Shown in pieces: positions 36,501 to 43,277 of a stretch of 49,640 bases of DNA. This DNA is from a virus: the IMG/VR virus record IMGVR_UViG_3300033151_000217, positions 1-49,640 of that record. One strand, written 5' to 3'. Under the pieces are notes generated by a model. That model ran no database searches. It saw nothing but the letters and a program-made list of their open reading frames with translations, and was not told the DNA's origin. The position numbers and the translations under genes are program-made. Numbering within the stretch: the first letter of the stretch is position 1; every line of letters starts with the position of its first letter.

Positions 36501-38098
36501 CAGATGCGATTGTCAGAGTAGGCACGATGCTTGAGGGTGATCTCATTGGTGTTGAAACCTATGACTCTGCTCAGGGAAGAGAAGCCCTGCTTACGATGAC
36601 TCACGAGACTGACAACATGAGGAAGCTCAGGAAGATCAGGGGTGAGTATTCGATGAGGCAGTATATCTCGTATGCGGAAAGGATGGCGGCTGAGGCTGGC
36701 CCTGCTGGTGGACACTGGGCAGACGAAGCGAAGATCCAGAAGGCAAAGCTCAGGACGCTCGATGCCGAAGCTACTGCGATGAAGCTTGAGGTCCAGAGGC
36801 CCAAGGACATACGAGAACTGAAGCGTTTCGAAGTATCCGCAATGGAAGGTGCGGCAATGCTGACAACGCTTATGAATACTCCACGAGAGATGGTCGGCAA
36901 CGAAGCGGCTGAGGCTGATGCCATGGCCACTGAGCTGATCCGAGCAAGAAACCAGCTTTGGGGAGCACAGATCGGGCAAGAGGGCGGCAAGTACCTAAGC
37001 AGTACAGGCATTGTCAAAGGAAGGACTCGTGAAGTTATCTTGAATGACATTACAAGGGTCTACTTTGAATCGTTCCTTGAGCCTGATGAAAGCAACTTCG
37101 AAGAGCTTCTTGGAAGACTGCTTGAGCTTGAGCGTCTTGCTACGTACAAGCACAAGGCTTCTGACTATATCGCATTCAAGCCAATGAAGAATGATCTAGT
37201 AGAAGCTGCTTATCAGTTCAGCCCTGTCAGGACGTTGCAGTTCATGACAAGGTTGATGGAGACTTCGATAATCTCTTCTACTCTTTGGAGGAAGGGAACA
37301 GTAAGGAACCTTAAAGAGCTTCAGGCAATGGCTGGAGACATGGATACATGGGATGCTCAGGTTGGTGAAGCAAGAAGCCTCATCAGACGTAACATGGATT
37401 GGAGCGTAGAGAACCCGGTAATGGATACGCTGGATCGCTTGGCTTTATCCAGACCAAGAGAGGTCACTCTGGGTATCTTCGGTGATGTTGTTGCTTCGGG
37501 TCGTGGAGGTGGCCAGATACAGCCAGAGAGCCAGCTACTAAGGGATGCTATGCAAATAGCCGCAGACCTTGAGATGAACCCTAAGGATGTCATCTACGCA
37601 ACGCTGAAGCCCAACAAGAATGTTGTGTTGGATATTGCATCGTTGAGGGCGTTCTATTCAAGAGACTTTGATGATCAAGGTATTATCGAGGTCAAGAAGA
37701 AGGCGTTCAACATGGGCGACATGGGATTTGCAAAGGACATCGAGCTTGAATACAGGAGAAGTGAGGCCAAGGCACAGAACGAAGCTACGGCACTGAAGAA
37801 CGAGGGTCGTGACAAGGACAGTCAGATACCATTCACAACTCCTGAGAGGGTCAAGCTTAATCCGAAGGACATTGCTGTGATAAATAGTAGAGCACTCAAG
37901 CGACTGGGTAATGTCAGCAAGATCATAAGCGGAGTGTCGTACCGCATGGAACAGATGAGGATAAAGACAGACTCAGAACTTCCCAAGGACTACGACAATG
38001 GACTTTCTGCTCCTGCAAGTCGATCTGCAAAGACACTCAGAAAGATGAGCGTCAATACTCAAATGAAGCGCAATCGTAAAATCTGTGGAGGCTCGTGA
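27518..38098 (+). CDS. Giant virion protein (3526 aa) with double-psi beta-barrel RNA polymerase-like core
   Basis: I choose ATG at 27518, behind GGAGG, over the GTG at 27509. Seen directly: DNDGD at residues 2705-2709; RSP at 2665-2667, 40 residues before it (the E. coli beta' RAPTLH-to-DFDGD distance is 35); then KIAKAMTGQLVN at about 2776-2787. These are the features of the Mg-binding barrel of multisubunit, QDE-1-like and crAss-like RNA polymerases. A possible partner barrel with lysines lies upstream: DGAFM at 2112, K2139, K2154 (ADKGLMG) and K2183 (STVKIG). Alternatively RHGGKG at 2355-2360 recalls the bacterial beta-subunit lysine motif. Residues about 265-350 are Gly/Ala/Val-rich and hydrophobic. 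No T7-type motifs are seen. Setting among internal virion genes suggests packaging and injection, as with N4 virion polymerase. The polymerase call is strong on motif and spacing, but untested. Confidence 0.7.
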   Translation: MADKYSLTVQERQALMPILLGKNYTEEDEWRAEFALSKANGDTSTAKIALEALPNKGAESKDFGFRAAETDVTGPPRNRPTTTNYGTRLGDMLKSAGETALDFVPRAGEKYGTPASARPFGGITQNDIANMLADPTKVLHGQKMSREDRKKMNAFYRKTGNKEFVIEDLDDDFAWAEREVMVSSETPYIGPSDGLSFLQKVQGSREADLWNATKAGAYGFVNSGTVGLLHGLNALTRTAGLDSNWWTDAKNTWLSVEEDQYSRSAGMIGNVLGFFAPTKWAGLGIKGTAKGVGYVAGKVAATRGAKVVAEVAGKTAVGRATGAAVAGTAKVVAKAVEVPLNLATRVTSKTIFELPKKLVDKAGTWKVTKAISETSFVKASGKAIDDLGGKVGSGWVHSKIAANPVLAKIWEKNGAHAVQRALSKTITQAWNKSRRTSVKTLIEAGEKDAIDEAEKMFIVNMEKEIRRLYGNKVSNEVVGEMVENALGQFQKHVSSSAGKAGDTFRRMLMNPLGIKGQYAASLGHNILNQATHGAQWSAHRAVMTFNQMLGLSAMTVQAPENDPWYTKGQLYVAGAKDYFLQNAKDESYWRTFASGAFFASHGGLSYIPSNVPFLGKVAGAANPFSSLRKAVFGPKISASKAGEILAKEFGPAHQQLMGNINRMFGRKATDTIARFLSNAPQTNKKLAVSMLKKAFKKDPESLSNSFLGRVAAMMKSERATFRSSKKDFRRGAVDDAIDDLQFDTRHVETLLNTAGKTPAQIRRARELIIGQLKSNMSTVVSNYRKTAMKQFMRDGLYVFGGRVPWTFLSTGGYHMLSETNWGRDADVEEKTEMLSHLGFSLWASSEPVFSEGGIHLTPRGWGRGRKEPDSDYMPGYSDLAIEMNHMERQMFYMGLGTARHKSAPQDLNPKETALTLAKPLGSQRALVKSIGKNISKQMKDGALRGLGIDKTPGMHTAYTVQYPGQAPVAPGQLGPMVNAISHTSTEIEHGKEILFSLLKNTPEMHDLFNIGGLTPADGTEWVKALERDESTRDFILSAAVHAMKTQFISDGIMEPGDELRISHALKATAAEGQKINGQFRKAAVEAINALRLEQMNVKGTDRSSSVVDWFNFRDNDKLNTRIDNQLDIGKLFELNVHGRVLDDLNAPGETLISNEQSYYSASEGMLEEEVSAILDRFDQRVKEMGVDDTLNLSDGTLRNHVLRSLESYGQSTWATMMEEDHPVPLDTRPGVLTKERVFEGFRFGGLLAKDNTTSTYVLKQLPEQVLREMEEPLKTETKSAHYFLKNEPDVFVPSESLYEKSPDWVIKGKSDVRINKPITFGPVTHPKYMNGQQQAPGFQHESGMVGAMADIGLSLSGYHQAQRGIGRLLQYRKSEFSDSDVAAIAAIDDAGFFHYGEKGRRAIPANELIMAVGGRVFTGDEQMAVDIRAHFDAVREAWKDPTATGDINYEIITPKSYLKKIIESIESSRGAPMTNSEISSLENWMEGSSLTAYNNVIERLTKKGFLEGWATSDNTLEGNQEVFNKTGADNEEIMERLSFVLNPLAEATTDLERRELLQQLSKKVLGLKRKAAPKTVIRIDKLHRDIQQLLLKNNPRSIEKLHRMLQGTKALVITQQGGRPSIRMDLERLEGGNIEHIIEKLDLINRGITDSQGMREEFLKRTNEAGADIRSLLPDMAPPNRTNGVMDVMTDVGIGTGSALSAKTLEGLGNITAQLLTLGIPGQELTIDNFRSGYSGILKASIAEIVKDDIPTPSESGATPFRTSAQMKNRVDNLSDLDVYSILFDTSDMREYRIITAGKEIHAESQYSSLPVKDAGQRDEVRASVKEPKFTEGGFSVKTATRKRTIVDDFGDDLDTHVSLLRHFNSETKEDLLTNSSARRRTGDTAWHNGVDAIDPSERGAHMYRLDDNGQIAVNRMLILEKTEDESMFIPVPFTSGETTTYIEWLNGMVGRLDGRVGEDTDQQALVDLGRNLASDLTDWQAEQYNTTLPDHDMYRFITSKDNDYVRGDLTNLYRMGYRERMFGSAQMISHAVKDAGLKGSKRIRQLSSDSVRRLEPTALNMAIQDVLDTWGPDGEEIVRNFSEGTGRNTRYRVLAVNEEELQSMFGVDDLDGAFMPHPILIAAMAKSMGYGPGHNLMKAFVHVPVGDSMLADKGLMGVPLPRVVQLMDRLGVAAIEPRSTVKIGASAIDFVDVEVNGRPRHVHVAAWGTADGSGRTARADRGVYTVGAEDIKFQSMPHPEESGTVLSGQMTLDWHPDAVADFNSMLPVQDIAQLAGAVLGDIQPENLALARALMTDIELNPIIAEGDLLSGKAAMSSQVMAWSTATSPAIFFRRQVQNRLLSIMRETLFKRYSRHGGKGSFMPDATYAKTSGEVDLANYLKNTPVEISGGAMGVKRTMTPVRGKDGVISLNNDGTPRTREWTPADSDDFVSANWPLKINSPGSNHYNVPSNQVEGIPGREIPWNPHRLDQGPTTNAAYGAAEEIWAGGHTGVRTQNTTPFQQIFAPGVITGLSRRGVTNFEVAAEAAGAMYHEIMTNTNVVDMTRSGGLIDQHAESLRAVVPNENHHSIDALAVEVKDFITEFLYNGTPEGGLNSGGIEGSISAGNSQALMTMLTGRRTGDTWDAELDAYDSNERMVDPRTGEELANHDGKTPVTYGQFMFDQRSPSGQPNDTVPSFTLSFLPESMGAQIIINRIDQAGIQQGDNDGDKSNIIFSAPAGMVGEILRIRNIMGGIPSQKTKKMEHGFSYIVPRDSDEYSTSKTNGNQYLRYLADQKIAKAMTGQLVNVRTAASNIISNNIGFEYDVIGGGSVNIEPVARYDEFMEEHMPIMIDLISRVQKVLDVPGEFMEEDLKNMNVDHEIFGRLMRKGTRGKNQTDYVPSIEDPSRQGSKGQLNDIEYHLLGAIRRLISRISSISRDEFVGGESVSKNMDVMIDFAIDVKKISRSDVSVETGLKEFLKEDLEALGYKDEALQHAINTLRIRTNNNVLFSDFIADAIVRVGTMLEGDLIGVETYDSAQGREALLTMTHETDNMRKLRKIRGEYSMRQYISYAERMAAEAGPAGGHWADEAKIQKAKLRTLDAEATAMKLEVQRPKDIRELKRFEVSAMEGAAMLTTLMNTPREMVGNEAAEADAMATELIRARNQLWGAQIGQEGGKYLSSTGIVKGRTREVILNDITRVYFESFLEPDESNFEELLGRLLELERLATYKHKASDYIAFKPMKNDLVEAAYQFSPVRTLQFMTRLMETSIISSTLWRKGTVRNLKELQAMAGDMDTWDAQVGEARSLIRRNMDWSVENPVMDTLDRLALSRPREVTLGIFGDVVASGRGGGQIQPESQLLRDAMQIAADLEMNPKDVIYATLKPNKNVVLDIASLRAFYSRDFDDQGIIEVKKKAFNMGDMGFAKDIELEYRRSEAKAQNEATALKNEGRDKDSQIPFTTPERVKLNPKDIAVINSRALKRLGNVSKIISGVSYRMEQMRIKTDSELPKDYDNGLSAPASRSAKTLRKMSVNTQMKRNRKICGGS

Positions 38099-41000
38099 TG
38101 GTTGACTGCATAGGTGATGGAAGAATCGAGATCGACAAGGACATCATTGAGCGTGAAAAGGAACTTGGCAAGATTGAACAAAGGTTCATGAAGGAGCAGA
38201 GTCCTGTTGCTGAGTTCATTAGGGCAGAACTTGGGATGCACTTCAGGGATATTGGCATCGGAGAGGACGGCCTCTTCGGTGTCTATCGTTCATGGGTGTT
38301 TGATGAAGTTGGCATTGAGATTGGCGAACATGAGTCATATAGCCTACCAACAAGGCAGGATACCGCAAGGTTGAAGATGTTGCTAGACGATGCAGAAAAT
38401 AAGTTCGACAACATGGTTAAGTATGTTGACAAGGTTCTTGCCAAGCATGACGGAGACTTTAATGATGCATTTGAAGCAGTCAAGGGTGGCAAGCATAAGC
38501 TGATCGGCATGGGTCAAAAAGTTGCGCCGCTGACAAAGCGATACAGCTTCAGGAAGCTCCCTCTTGGGCAGAGGTTGTACGATAATGTTCTACAGGCTAA
38601 GGGACAGCACGAGGCCAGAACAGAGACAATGCAAAGCGAACTGAACAACTTGATGAAGAGCATTATAGATATCTCTGGCGCAAGGAACGATGCAGAGATC
38701 AAGCGACTTGGTAAAATTGATGCAGAGATCAGCCGTCTTGAGATGAAGCAAGAAGGCATGAAACAAATGGCAGACAGAGGAACCCTACCTGAAGAATCAG
38801 GTGTTGAACTGGTAGAGGTTACAAACAAGCTCAGGGGCCTGAACGCTGAACGTGTTTCAAAACTGAACAACTATGAAGACAATCCTGCTACTGCATTCGC
38901 AAGCAAGCTCATTGATGTAATCGAACATAAGGACTTTGTAAAAAGGAAGAAGACTGCAACTGCGATTTCAAAAGAAATGGCAATAAAGCCTGCACATATC
39001 GAAAATCTTGCTGATGGATTTGAGAGGTTCTTCAAGAAGATGGTTGTCATCGGTGAAGAAACGGCAGTCAATTCGGCAGAGCTTATCGAGATGCATCTTG
39101 AGCGGCTCAGGGTAAGCCCAGAAGATCGTCAGCGAATCATCGACTCAACAGCAGGGCTGGACTTTGCGGCCATGGAGAAGGGCTACTTCCCACGCATGGA
39201 GATCGGGGCTGGAGATGGATTCGTACTAGAGCAGATAGTCAACATGCTTGATGATGCAAATATCGTAGAATCAAAGAGCATCACAGGAGATGTGACTAAG
39301 CTTGTTGAAAGCTACATGAAGCACAGGTCTGCTGAGGCACCATCATCTATGAGGCGAAGAAACAGGAACGCAATAGATGTTGCAGTGAAGTACACCACAC
39401 AGATGTTGCACACCAACTTGACAACCAAGATGCTACTTGAGATGGAACGTCCGGCAATGGTTCTTGGCGATATCCTTAGCAAGTTGGATGGGTTTCAAAA
39501 GGAAATCTACCTTGAAGCTTGGCAACAGCAGATTGAACGGCTCAGGGCTGATGTAATCGGTACTGCAAGCCATGGAGTAGCGGCAAGCCTCAGTCGCTCT
39601 GTATTGGCCACTACGACAGGGCTGAAGCTTGGTGGACTCAACATACCGGGGATCATCAGGAACACTGTTGACGGCATGTATATCGCATCTGCGGCGGCTG
39701 GATGGACTGCGGCATATAAGCTTGTTCCAGAGAAAAAGAAGAACAATCCTCAATTCAGGATTGATTTGGAAAGATATCAAAGTGATCAGCAAAGAGCACT
39801 TGCTATTGATAAGTTCTGGAATCCAGAAAAAGGTGCGATGCATGACAGGGAATCCCTGATCGGTACGTTTGGTGAAGAGCTTGCTGATGCAGGACTTGGG
39901 GTAAGACTACAGAACAGGAAGAAGGTCAGTGACTTTGCCGCAATACTGGAGAAGGGTACTGGAGCCGCCGCACAAGCATTGATGACATACACTGGATGGA
40001 AAAAGGGTGAGAACATACCAAGAAAATTTTCCAGTGACACAGGAGCCGCAATGGGCCTGATGATAGCAGAGGAAGACTACCTTCCGATGTTTATTGAAAG
40101 AAGATTAAGTAGCGCACATGCTAAGAAATTTGGACTGAACATAAAGAACGCCAATAGTGGTGATGAAGAGCTTTGGAGGCCAGAATACGAGAAGCTTGCC
40201 AAGAAGATGACAAACGACATGGGATTCGAAATCATGGCTGGTAGCCAGTGGATCTACGATGCTCAGGAAAGGCACTGGATCGAGAGCTTTGAACCCGGTG
40301 GAGTCAAGATCGGCAAAGCCATAGCCATGTTCCAGCACTATCCCGTATCGTGGAATACGGCAATGCTGTTGGCTACTCAGGATATCTACAAGCAGACTAA
40401 AGCTGGTGGATTCAGGGCTGGATTCGGTGCTACTACAAAAGAGAAGCGATGGGCAATGAACCAAGACTATGCGTTCAACCCAAAGCTGACGTTTATGCTG
40501 TCAATGGCGATGATGTTGACTGCTGGAATCATAGCTGAAAAAGAGAAAGCATATGGACGGAAGATCGGGTACAGGATGTACGGAATGGCCCAAAATCCTG
40601 TACTTGAAACAATACAGGGATTCGCTGAAGCAAAGAGGGAATATGGTGCGGCACAGAAAAGGGCCTTCTTTGGACAGGGAGTCGTTTCTCAATGGACAGG
40701 GCCTCATGTCCAGTATTTCATAGATGCAATGAATATTGCCGCAATTGAGCTTGGTCAAACAAACGAAGAGTGGCCAGAGTGGTTGTCATTCACACTCCAG
40801 CAGACAATAGGATTTGCTCCTAACGAAGAGAACGTAAATTGGGACCCAGACGACAGGATGGAAGGCATTCTCAGTCGGTTGCAGAAGGTCGTTCCATTCG
40901 TGAATCGTGGAGTGCCAATAATCGAAAATCAACGTGAACGTAAGGACGCTGATGTTCTCATGTGGGACTTACTTAGGGCTACGTTTAATGTAACTGGTGG

Positions 41001-41121
41001 AAGATATGCACCCATTCCAGAGGATGAAGAGGGTACTCTCACTCCAGAACAGTTGCTTAGGTCTGAGCAAATGGAAGCACAGAATAGGTTCGTTGAAGAA
41101 CAGGATATTGGAGCACAGTAA
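38098..41121 (+). CDS. Large internal virion (ejection) protein (1007 aa)
   Basis: ATG at 38098 overlaps the giant gene's stop (TGATG) with GGAGG upstream. The N-terminal 300 residues are helical coiled coil (IEREKELGKIEQRFMKEQ; EISRLEMKQEGMKQMADR). The middle has a hydrophobic segment near residues 515-550 (LNIPGIIRNTVDGMYIASAA), and a second lies near 800-820 (LTFMLSMAMMLTAGIIAE). These could insert in the host membrane to form a DNA/protein conduit. The final part is acidic. No enzyme motif is visible. Coupled translation suggests a fixed ratio with the giant protein. Confidence 0.6.
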   Translation: MVDCIGDGRIEIDKDIIEREKELGKIEQRFMKEQSPVAEFIRAELGMHFRDIGIGEDGLFGVYRSWVFDEVGIEIGEHESYSLPTRQDTARLKMLLDDAENKFDNMVKYVDKVLAKHDGDFNDAFEAVKGGKHKLIGMGQKVAPLTKRYSFRKLPLGQRLYDNVLQAKGQHEARTETMQSELNNLMKSIIDISGARNDAEIKRLGKIDAEISRLEMKQEGMKQMADRGTLPEESGVELVEVTNKLRGLNAERVSKLNNYEDNPATAFASKLIDVIEHKDFVKRKKTATAISKEMAIKPAHIENLADGFERFFKKMVVIGEETAVNSAELIEMHLERLRVSPEDRQRIIDSTAGLDFAAMEKGYFPRMEIGAGDGFVLEQIVNMLDDANIVESKSITGDVTKLVESYMKHRSAEAPSSMRRRNRNAIDVAVKYTTQMLHTNLTTKMLLEMERPAMVLGDILSKLDGFQKEIYLEAWQQQIERLRADVIGTASHGVAASLSRSVLATTTGLKLGGLNIPGIIRNTVDGMYIASAAAGWTAAYKLVPEKKKNNPQFRIDLERYQSDQQRALAIDKFWNPEKGAMHDRESLIGTFGEELADAGLGVRLQNRKKVSDFAAILEKGTGAAAQALMTYTGWKKGENIPRKFSSDTGAAMGLMIAEEDYLPMFIERRLSSAHAKKFGLNIKNANSGDEELWRPEYEKLAKKMTNDMGFEIMAGSQWIYDAQERHWIESFEPGGVKIGKAIAMFQHYPVSWNTAMLLATQDIYKQTKAGGFRAGFGATTKEKRWAMNQDYAFNPKLTFMLSMAMMLTAGIIAEKEKAYGRKIGYRMYGMAQNPVLETIQGFAEAKREYGAAQKRAFFGQGVVSQWTGPHVQYFIDAMNIAAIELGQTNEEWPEWLSFTLQQTIGFAPNEENVNWDPDDRMEGILSRLQKVVPFVNRGVPIIENQRERKDADVLMWDLLRATFNVTGGRYAPIPEDEEGTLTPEQLLRSEQMEAQNRFVEEQDIGAQ

Positions 41122-41125
41122 AAGA

Positions 41126-41146
41126 GGGAGGTCATTACAACCTCCC
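41126..41146. terminator. Bidirectional terminator between convergent modules
   Basis: GGGAGGT (41126-41132) pairs with ACCTCCC (41140-41146) around a 7-base loop. On the plus strand it is followed by a short T-containing tract (TATTTTCG); on the minus strand by CTCTTTTA. It sits 4 bases after the last late gene and 23 bases after the last gene of the leftward module, the expected place to stop both transcripts. Confidence 0.7.
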
Positions 41147-41169
41147 CCAGTATTTTCGCTTTCAGTTTA

Positions 41170-41868
41170 TCAGTCTTTTACTCTGATAATCAACATCCCT
41201 GACGGAACACCCGGCTGACCGGGAAACACATCAGACCAAGGCTCTGCCCATTCACTATACACACCGACACGGCCAGCGGCATCTCTACCCCTGACCCTGA
41301 TAGTCTGCATACTGTTGGGAGCATAGGGAACCTCTACAAAAGCGAACGTGGTATCTCCAACAGCGATACCGTCAATTATGATAACTGATCCGTTGACCAT
41401 CCATTCGGCTATGTACTCTACCACCTCACTACCAGTGGAAGGATGAGTCCAATGCCACTTAATGATAGGCAACTCTGGAGGCAGTGTACCCGGTGCATAA
41501 AACGTGTTTGCCTCAGGAACAAAATCGTACCCTTCATTGTTACCTTCGTTATCAGTAACAGTCGTACAAAATTCGTAACTGGTATTGGCAAACGGTGGAG
41601 TCCAGAACACTGGACTAGATATGGCACCTCCAATCTCTGAGATGTAAGCCCAATCAACCATGCTGGGTAATCTGTAATAGAACCCAACTCCACCAGCGGC
41701 TTCCCATGCGATATCAGAATCAACAGTGAAGTCGATCTTAATCTGGGAAGTGATAGTGGTATCAGGTAGAGCCAGCACAGTGCTCACGGGAGGGGTCTGA
41801 GCATAGACCCCCACCACGAACAGTGCCAACACTACCAGAAGCGTAGAGAGACACCAGAACAGCTTCAT
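41170..41868 (-). CDS. Secreted protein with Fn3/Ig-like domains (232 aa)
   Basis: The N-terminus is a clear signal peptide: MKLFW, a Leu/Val-rich core, and a likely cut after VYA. Two beta-sandwich domains follow: one with FYYRLPSMVDWAYI and TTVTDNEGNNEG, the second with VEYIAEWMVNG, IRVRGRDAAGRVGVYSEWAE, and a short C-terminal tail. The second looks Fn3-like. It ends the leftward module. A phage-encoded exported protein in a replication cluster could modify or mask the host surface or periplasm; that is inference. ATG overlaps the upstream stop (TGATG). Confidence 0.6.
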   Translation of the reverse strand: MKLFWCLSTLLVVLALFVVGVYAQTPPVSTVLALPDTTITSQIKIDFTVDSDIAWEAAGGVGFYYRLPSMVDWAYISEIGGAISSPVFWTPPFANTSYEFCTTVTDNEGNNEGYDFVPEANTFYAPGTLPPELPIIKWHWTHPSTGSEVVEYIAEWMVNGSVIIIDGIAVGDTTFAFVEVPYAPNSMQTIRVRGRDAAGRVGVYSEWAEPWSDVFPGQPGVPSGMLIIRVKD

Positions 41869-42212
41869 CAGTTCACTCCTCCATGAACAATCTTGTCAAC
41901 AGGGACATCATCTTCATCCTTGTCTTCTTCCTCATCAATCAACCTCAACTCTTCAGTCGTGATCGCATTCATCTTGTAGACAAGCCACTGTGCAATCTCA
42001 ATAGCATGGTCAACATCATGTTCAGCGATAGTGGAAGCACCCATGTACCGAGCACTCGCCTGCAACATGTTATTGGCAATGCTTCCCACCGAGTTCATGG
42101 TCTGCAAGATGTTGTTCTTGGCGATCTCATTAGCAGATGGTACTCGTGGAGGTACGTTCTGATTGGGATTGCCCTGTGGGATCTGCGGAATCGGCCTCTT
42201 GTTTTTGCTCAC
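41868..42212 (-). CDS. Hypothetical protein (114 aa), GTG start
   Basis: The GTG at 42212 follows AAAGGA at 7 bases. The first 30 residues are Pro/Asn-rich and basic (KNKRPIPQIPQGNPNQN), then an amphipathic helical core (ILQTMNSVGSIANNMLQASA) and an acidic C-terminal run (EEEDKDEDD). No domain is recognised. Its stop overlaps the start of the secreted protein gene. Confidence 0.6.
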   Translation of the reverse strand: MSKNKRPIPQIPQGNPNQNVPPRVPSANEIAKNNILQTMNSVGSIANNMLQASARYMGASTIAEHDVDHAIEIAQWLVYKMNAITTEELRLIDEEEDKDEDDVPVDKIVHGGVN

Positions 42213-42234
42213 TGTGAGTTCCTTTCGGGAATGG

Positions 42235-42591
42235 TTAATCTGTTACGGCGGTACACACAACAGTTATTCTCCATAAAGAAGAGTTGTAACTATAATGCAC
42301 TGCTTTGGGGTTATCAGGCAAGGACATTTCTATTTGTCTCATCTCGTCAATCTCAAGTTGCATCTGTGTGTAATTATTGATCCTCTTGAGCAGACCATTT
42401 ACAAATTCAAGTGACACGACATCTGGGGCAATGCTGATATAAACACTAGCTTGATAGTTGGTTAAGGTTACATCGACATTCACTTCTTCATGTGCGATTT
42501 TGCAATCATCAATCCATCCGTTGACTGCTAAACAAATCTCTCTCAACTTCTCCAGTTCTTCCACATACAGAAGTAAGTTTGTTGCCAACAT
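42235..42591 (-). CDS. Hypothetical protein (118 aa)
   Basis: ATG at 42591 follows GAGAGG and overlaps the RusA-like gene by 83 bp in a different frame. The product is a helix (LLLYVEELEKLREICLAVNG) followed by alternating beta strands (VDVTLTNYQASVYISIAPDV), then a helix with QMQLEIDEMRQIEM and a final strand. The alpha/beta plan recalls small regulatory domains, but no family is recognised. Confidence 0.5.
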   Translation of the reverse strand: MLATNLLLYVEELEKLREICLAVNGWIDDCKIAHEEVNVDVTLTNYQASVYISIAPDVVSLEFVNGLLKRINNYTQMQLEIDEMRQIEMSLPDNPKAVHYSYNSSLWRITVVCTAVTD

Positions 42592-43039
42592 CGGCAAACA
42601 CCTCTCTTATTCTGACTATCAGGACACCCTTAGGCCTCACTGGTGGGAACCTAACGAGCCTGATGTCGTTGATCTTGCTGTCATCAGTGATAATTCCAGC
42701 CTTGTCCAGAGCATCCATAGACGCTTTCTCAACATTGATTAGATCCCTTTTCCTGAGATCAGGGATATGCACCTCAATGAGAACGTCATATGGAGGCTCA
42801 AGGGTTTTGATTTTACCATGCAAGTCTCTGTAGACTCGTTCAAAGTAAGCACGACCCTTTGGGGCAGTAATCAATCTTGCTGTCCACTTGAGCTTGCCAT
42901 TAACCATGGTCTTCATGGCAACAGGCATCTTCATGTGATTAGCAGTAGGAGGATACTCAACTGTCAGTATCAGTTCCGTCTTCCCCAATGAGTCCTTGGA
43001 AATCTTCTCTATTCGACTCATGTTCGAAAACTCTGACAT
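42509..43039 (-). CDS. rusA-like: RusA-like Holliday junction resolvase with altered active site (176 aa)
   Basis: The family pattern is present: VEYPPTANH at 27-35, a Lys/Arg-rich strand-and-helix, then RKRDLINVEKASMDALDKAG and TDDSKINDIR near 96-126. In E. coli RusA the active site is D-L-D-N ... K ... D (D70, D72, K76, D91). Here D99, N102, K105 and D119/D120 are kept but position 101 is Ile where the second Asp is expected. The enzyme would normally resolve branched DNA from replication and recombination before packaging. Activity with this substitution is uncertain. Confidence 0.75.
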   Translation of the reverse strand: MSEFSNMSRIEKISKDSLGKTELILTVEYPPTANHMKMPVAMKTMVNGKLKWTARLITAPKGRAYFERVYRDLHGKIKTLEPPYDVLIEVHIPDLRKRDLINVEKASMDALDKAGIITDDSKINDIRLVRFPPVRPKGVLIVRIREVFADVGNKLTSVCGRTGEVERDLFSSQRMD

Positions 43040-43277
43040 GTTTGCCTACCTTTTCTGAAGCCTTGGTAATTGCTGTGGTGTAGAGGTATTCAAGATTGTC
43101 AATGCCATGACCCTTTAGGTCTACCCAACTACCGTCCTCAACCATACCAAGAAGAAGACGAACCTTCTTCAGTCGTTGGATATGGGCAGTGCAGTCGTTG
43201 GAGAACTCAGCCAAGTGGCCAATTGCTACATCAACAACCTTGATACCATGGGCAGGGTCTTTGAAAGGCTCATTCAT
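42957..43277 (-). CDS. Hypothetical protein (106 aa)
   Basis: ATG at 43277 follows AGGAATA. It overlaps the helicase end by 8 bp and the RusA-like gene by 83 bp. The product carries HGIKVVDVAIGHLAEFSND and QRLKKVRLLLGMVEDG, an alpha/beta composition with an acidic C-terminus. No domain is recognised. Being between helicase and resolvase suggests a replication or recombination accessory role. Confidence 0.55.
   Translation of the reverse strand: MNEPFKDPAHGIKVVDVAIGHLAEFSNDCTAHIQRLKKVRLLLGMVEDGSWVDLKGHGIDNLEYLYTTAITKASEKVGKHVRVFEHESNREDFQGLIGEDGTDTDS

Noticed and set aside
27518-38098. The giant protein as an N4-like (T7-fold) virion RNA polymerase
   Set aside because: The length matches, but no T7-type motif C (HDS) or motif A/B pattern was found; DNDGD with upstream RSP points to the double-psi beta-barrel type.
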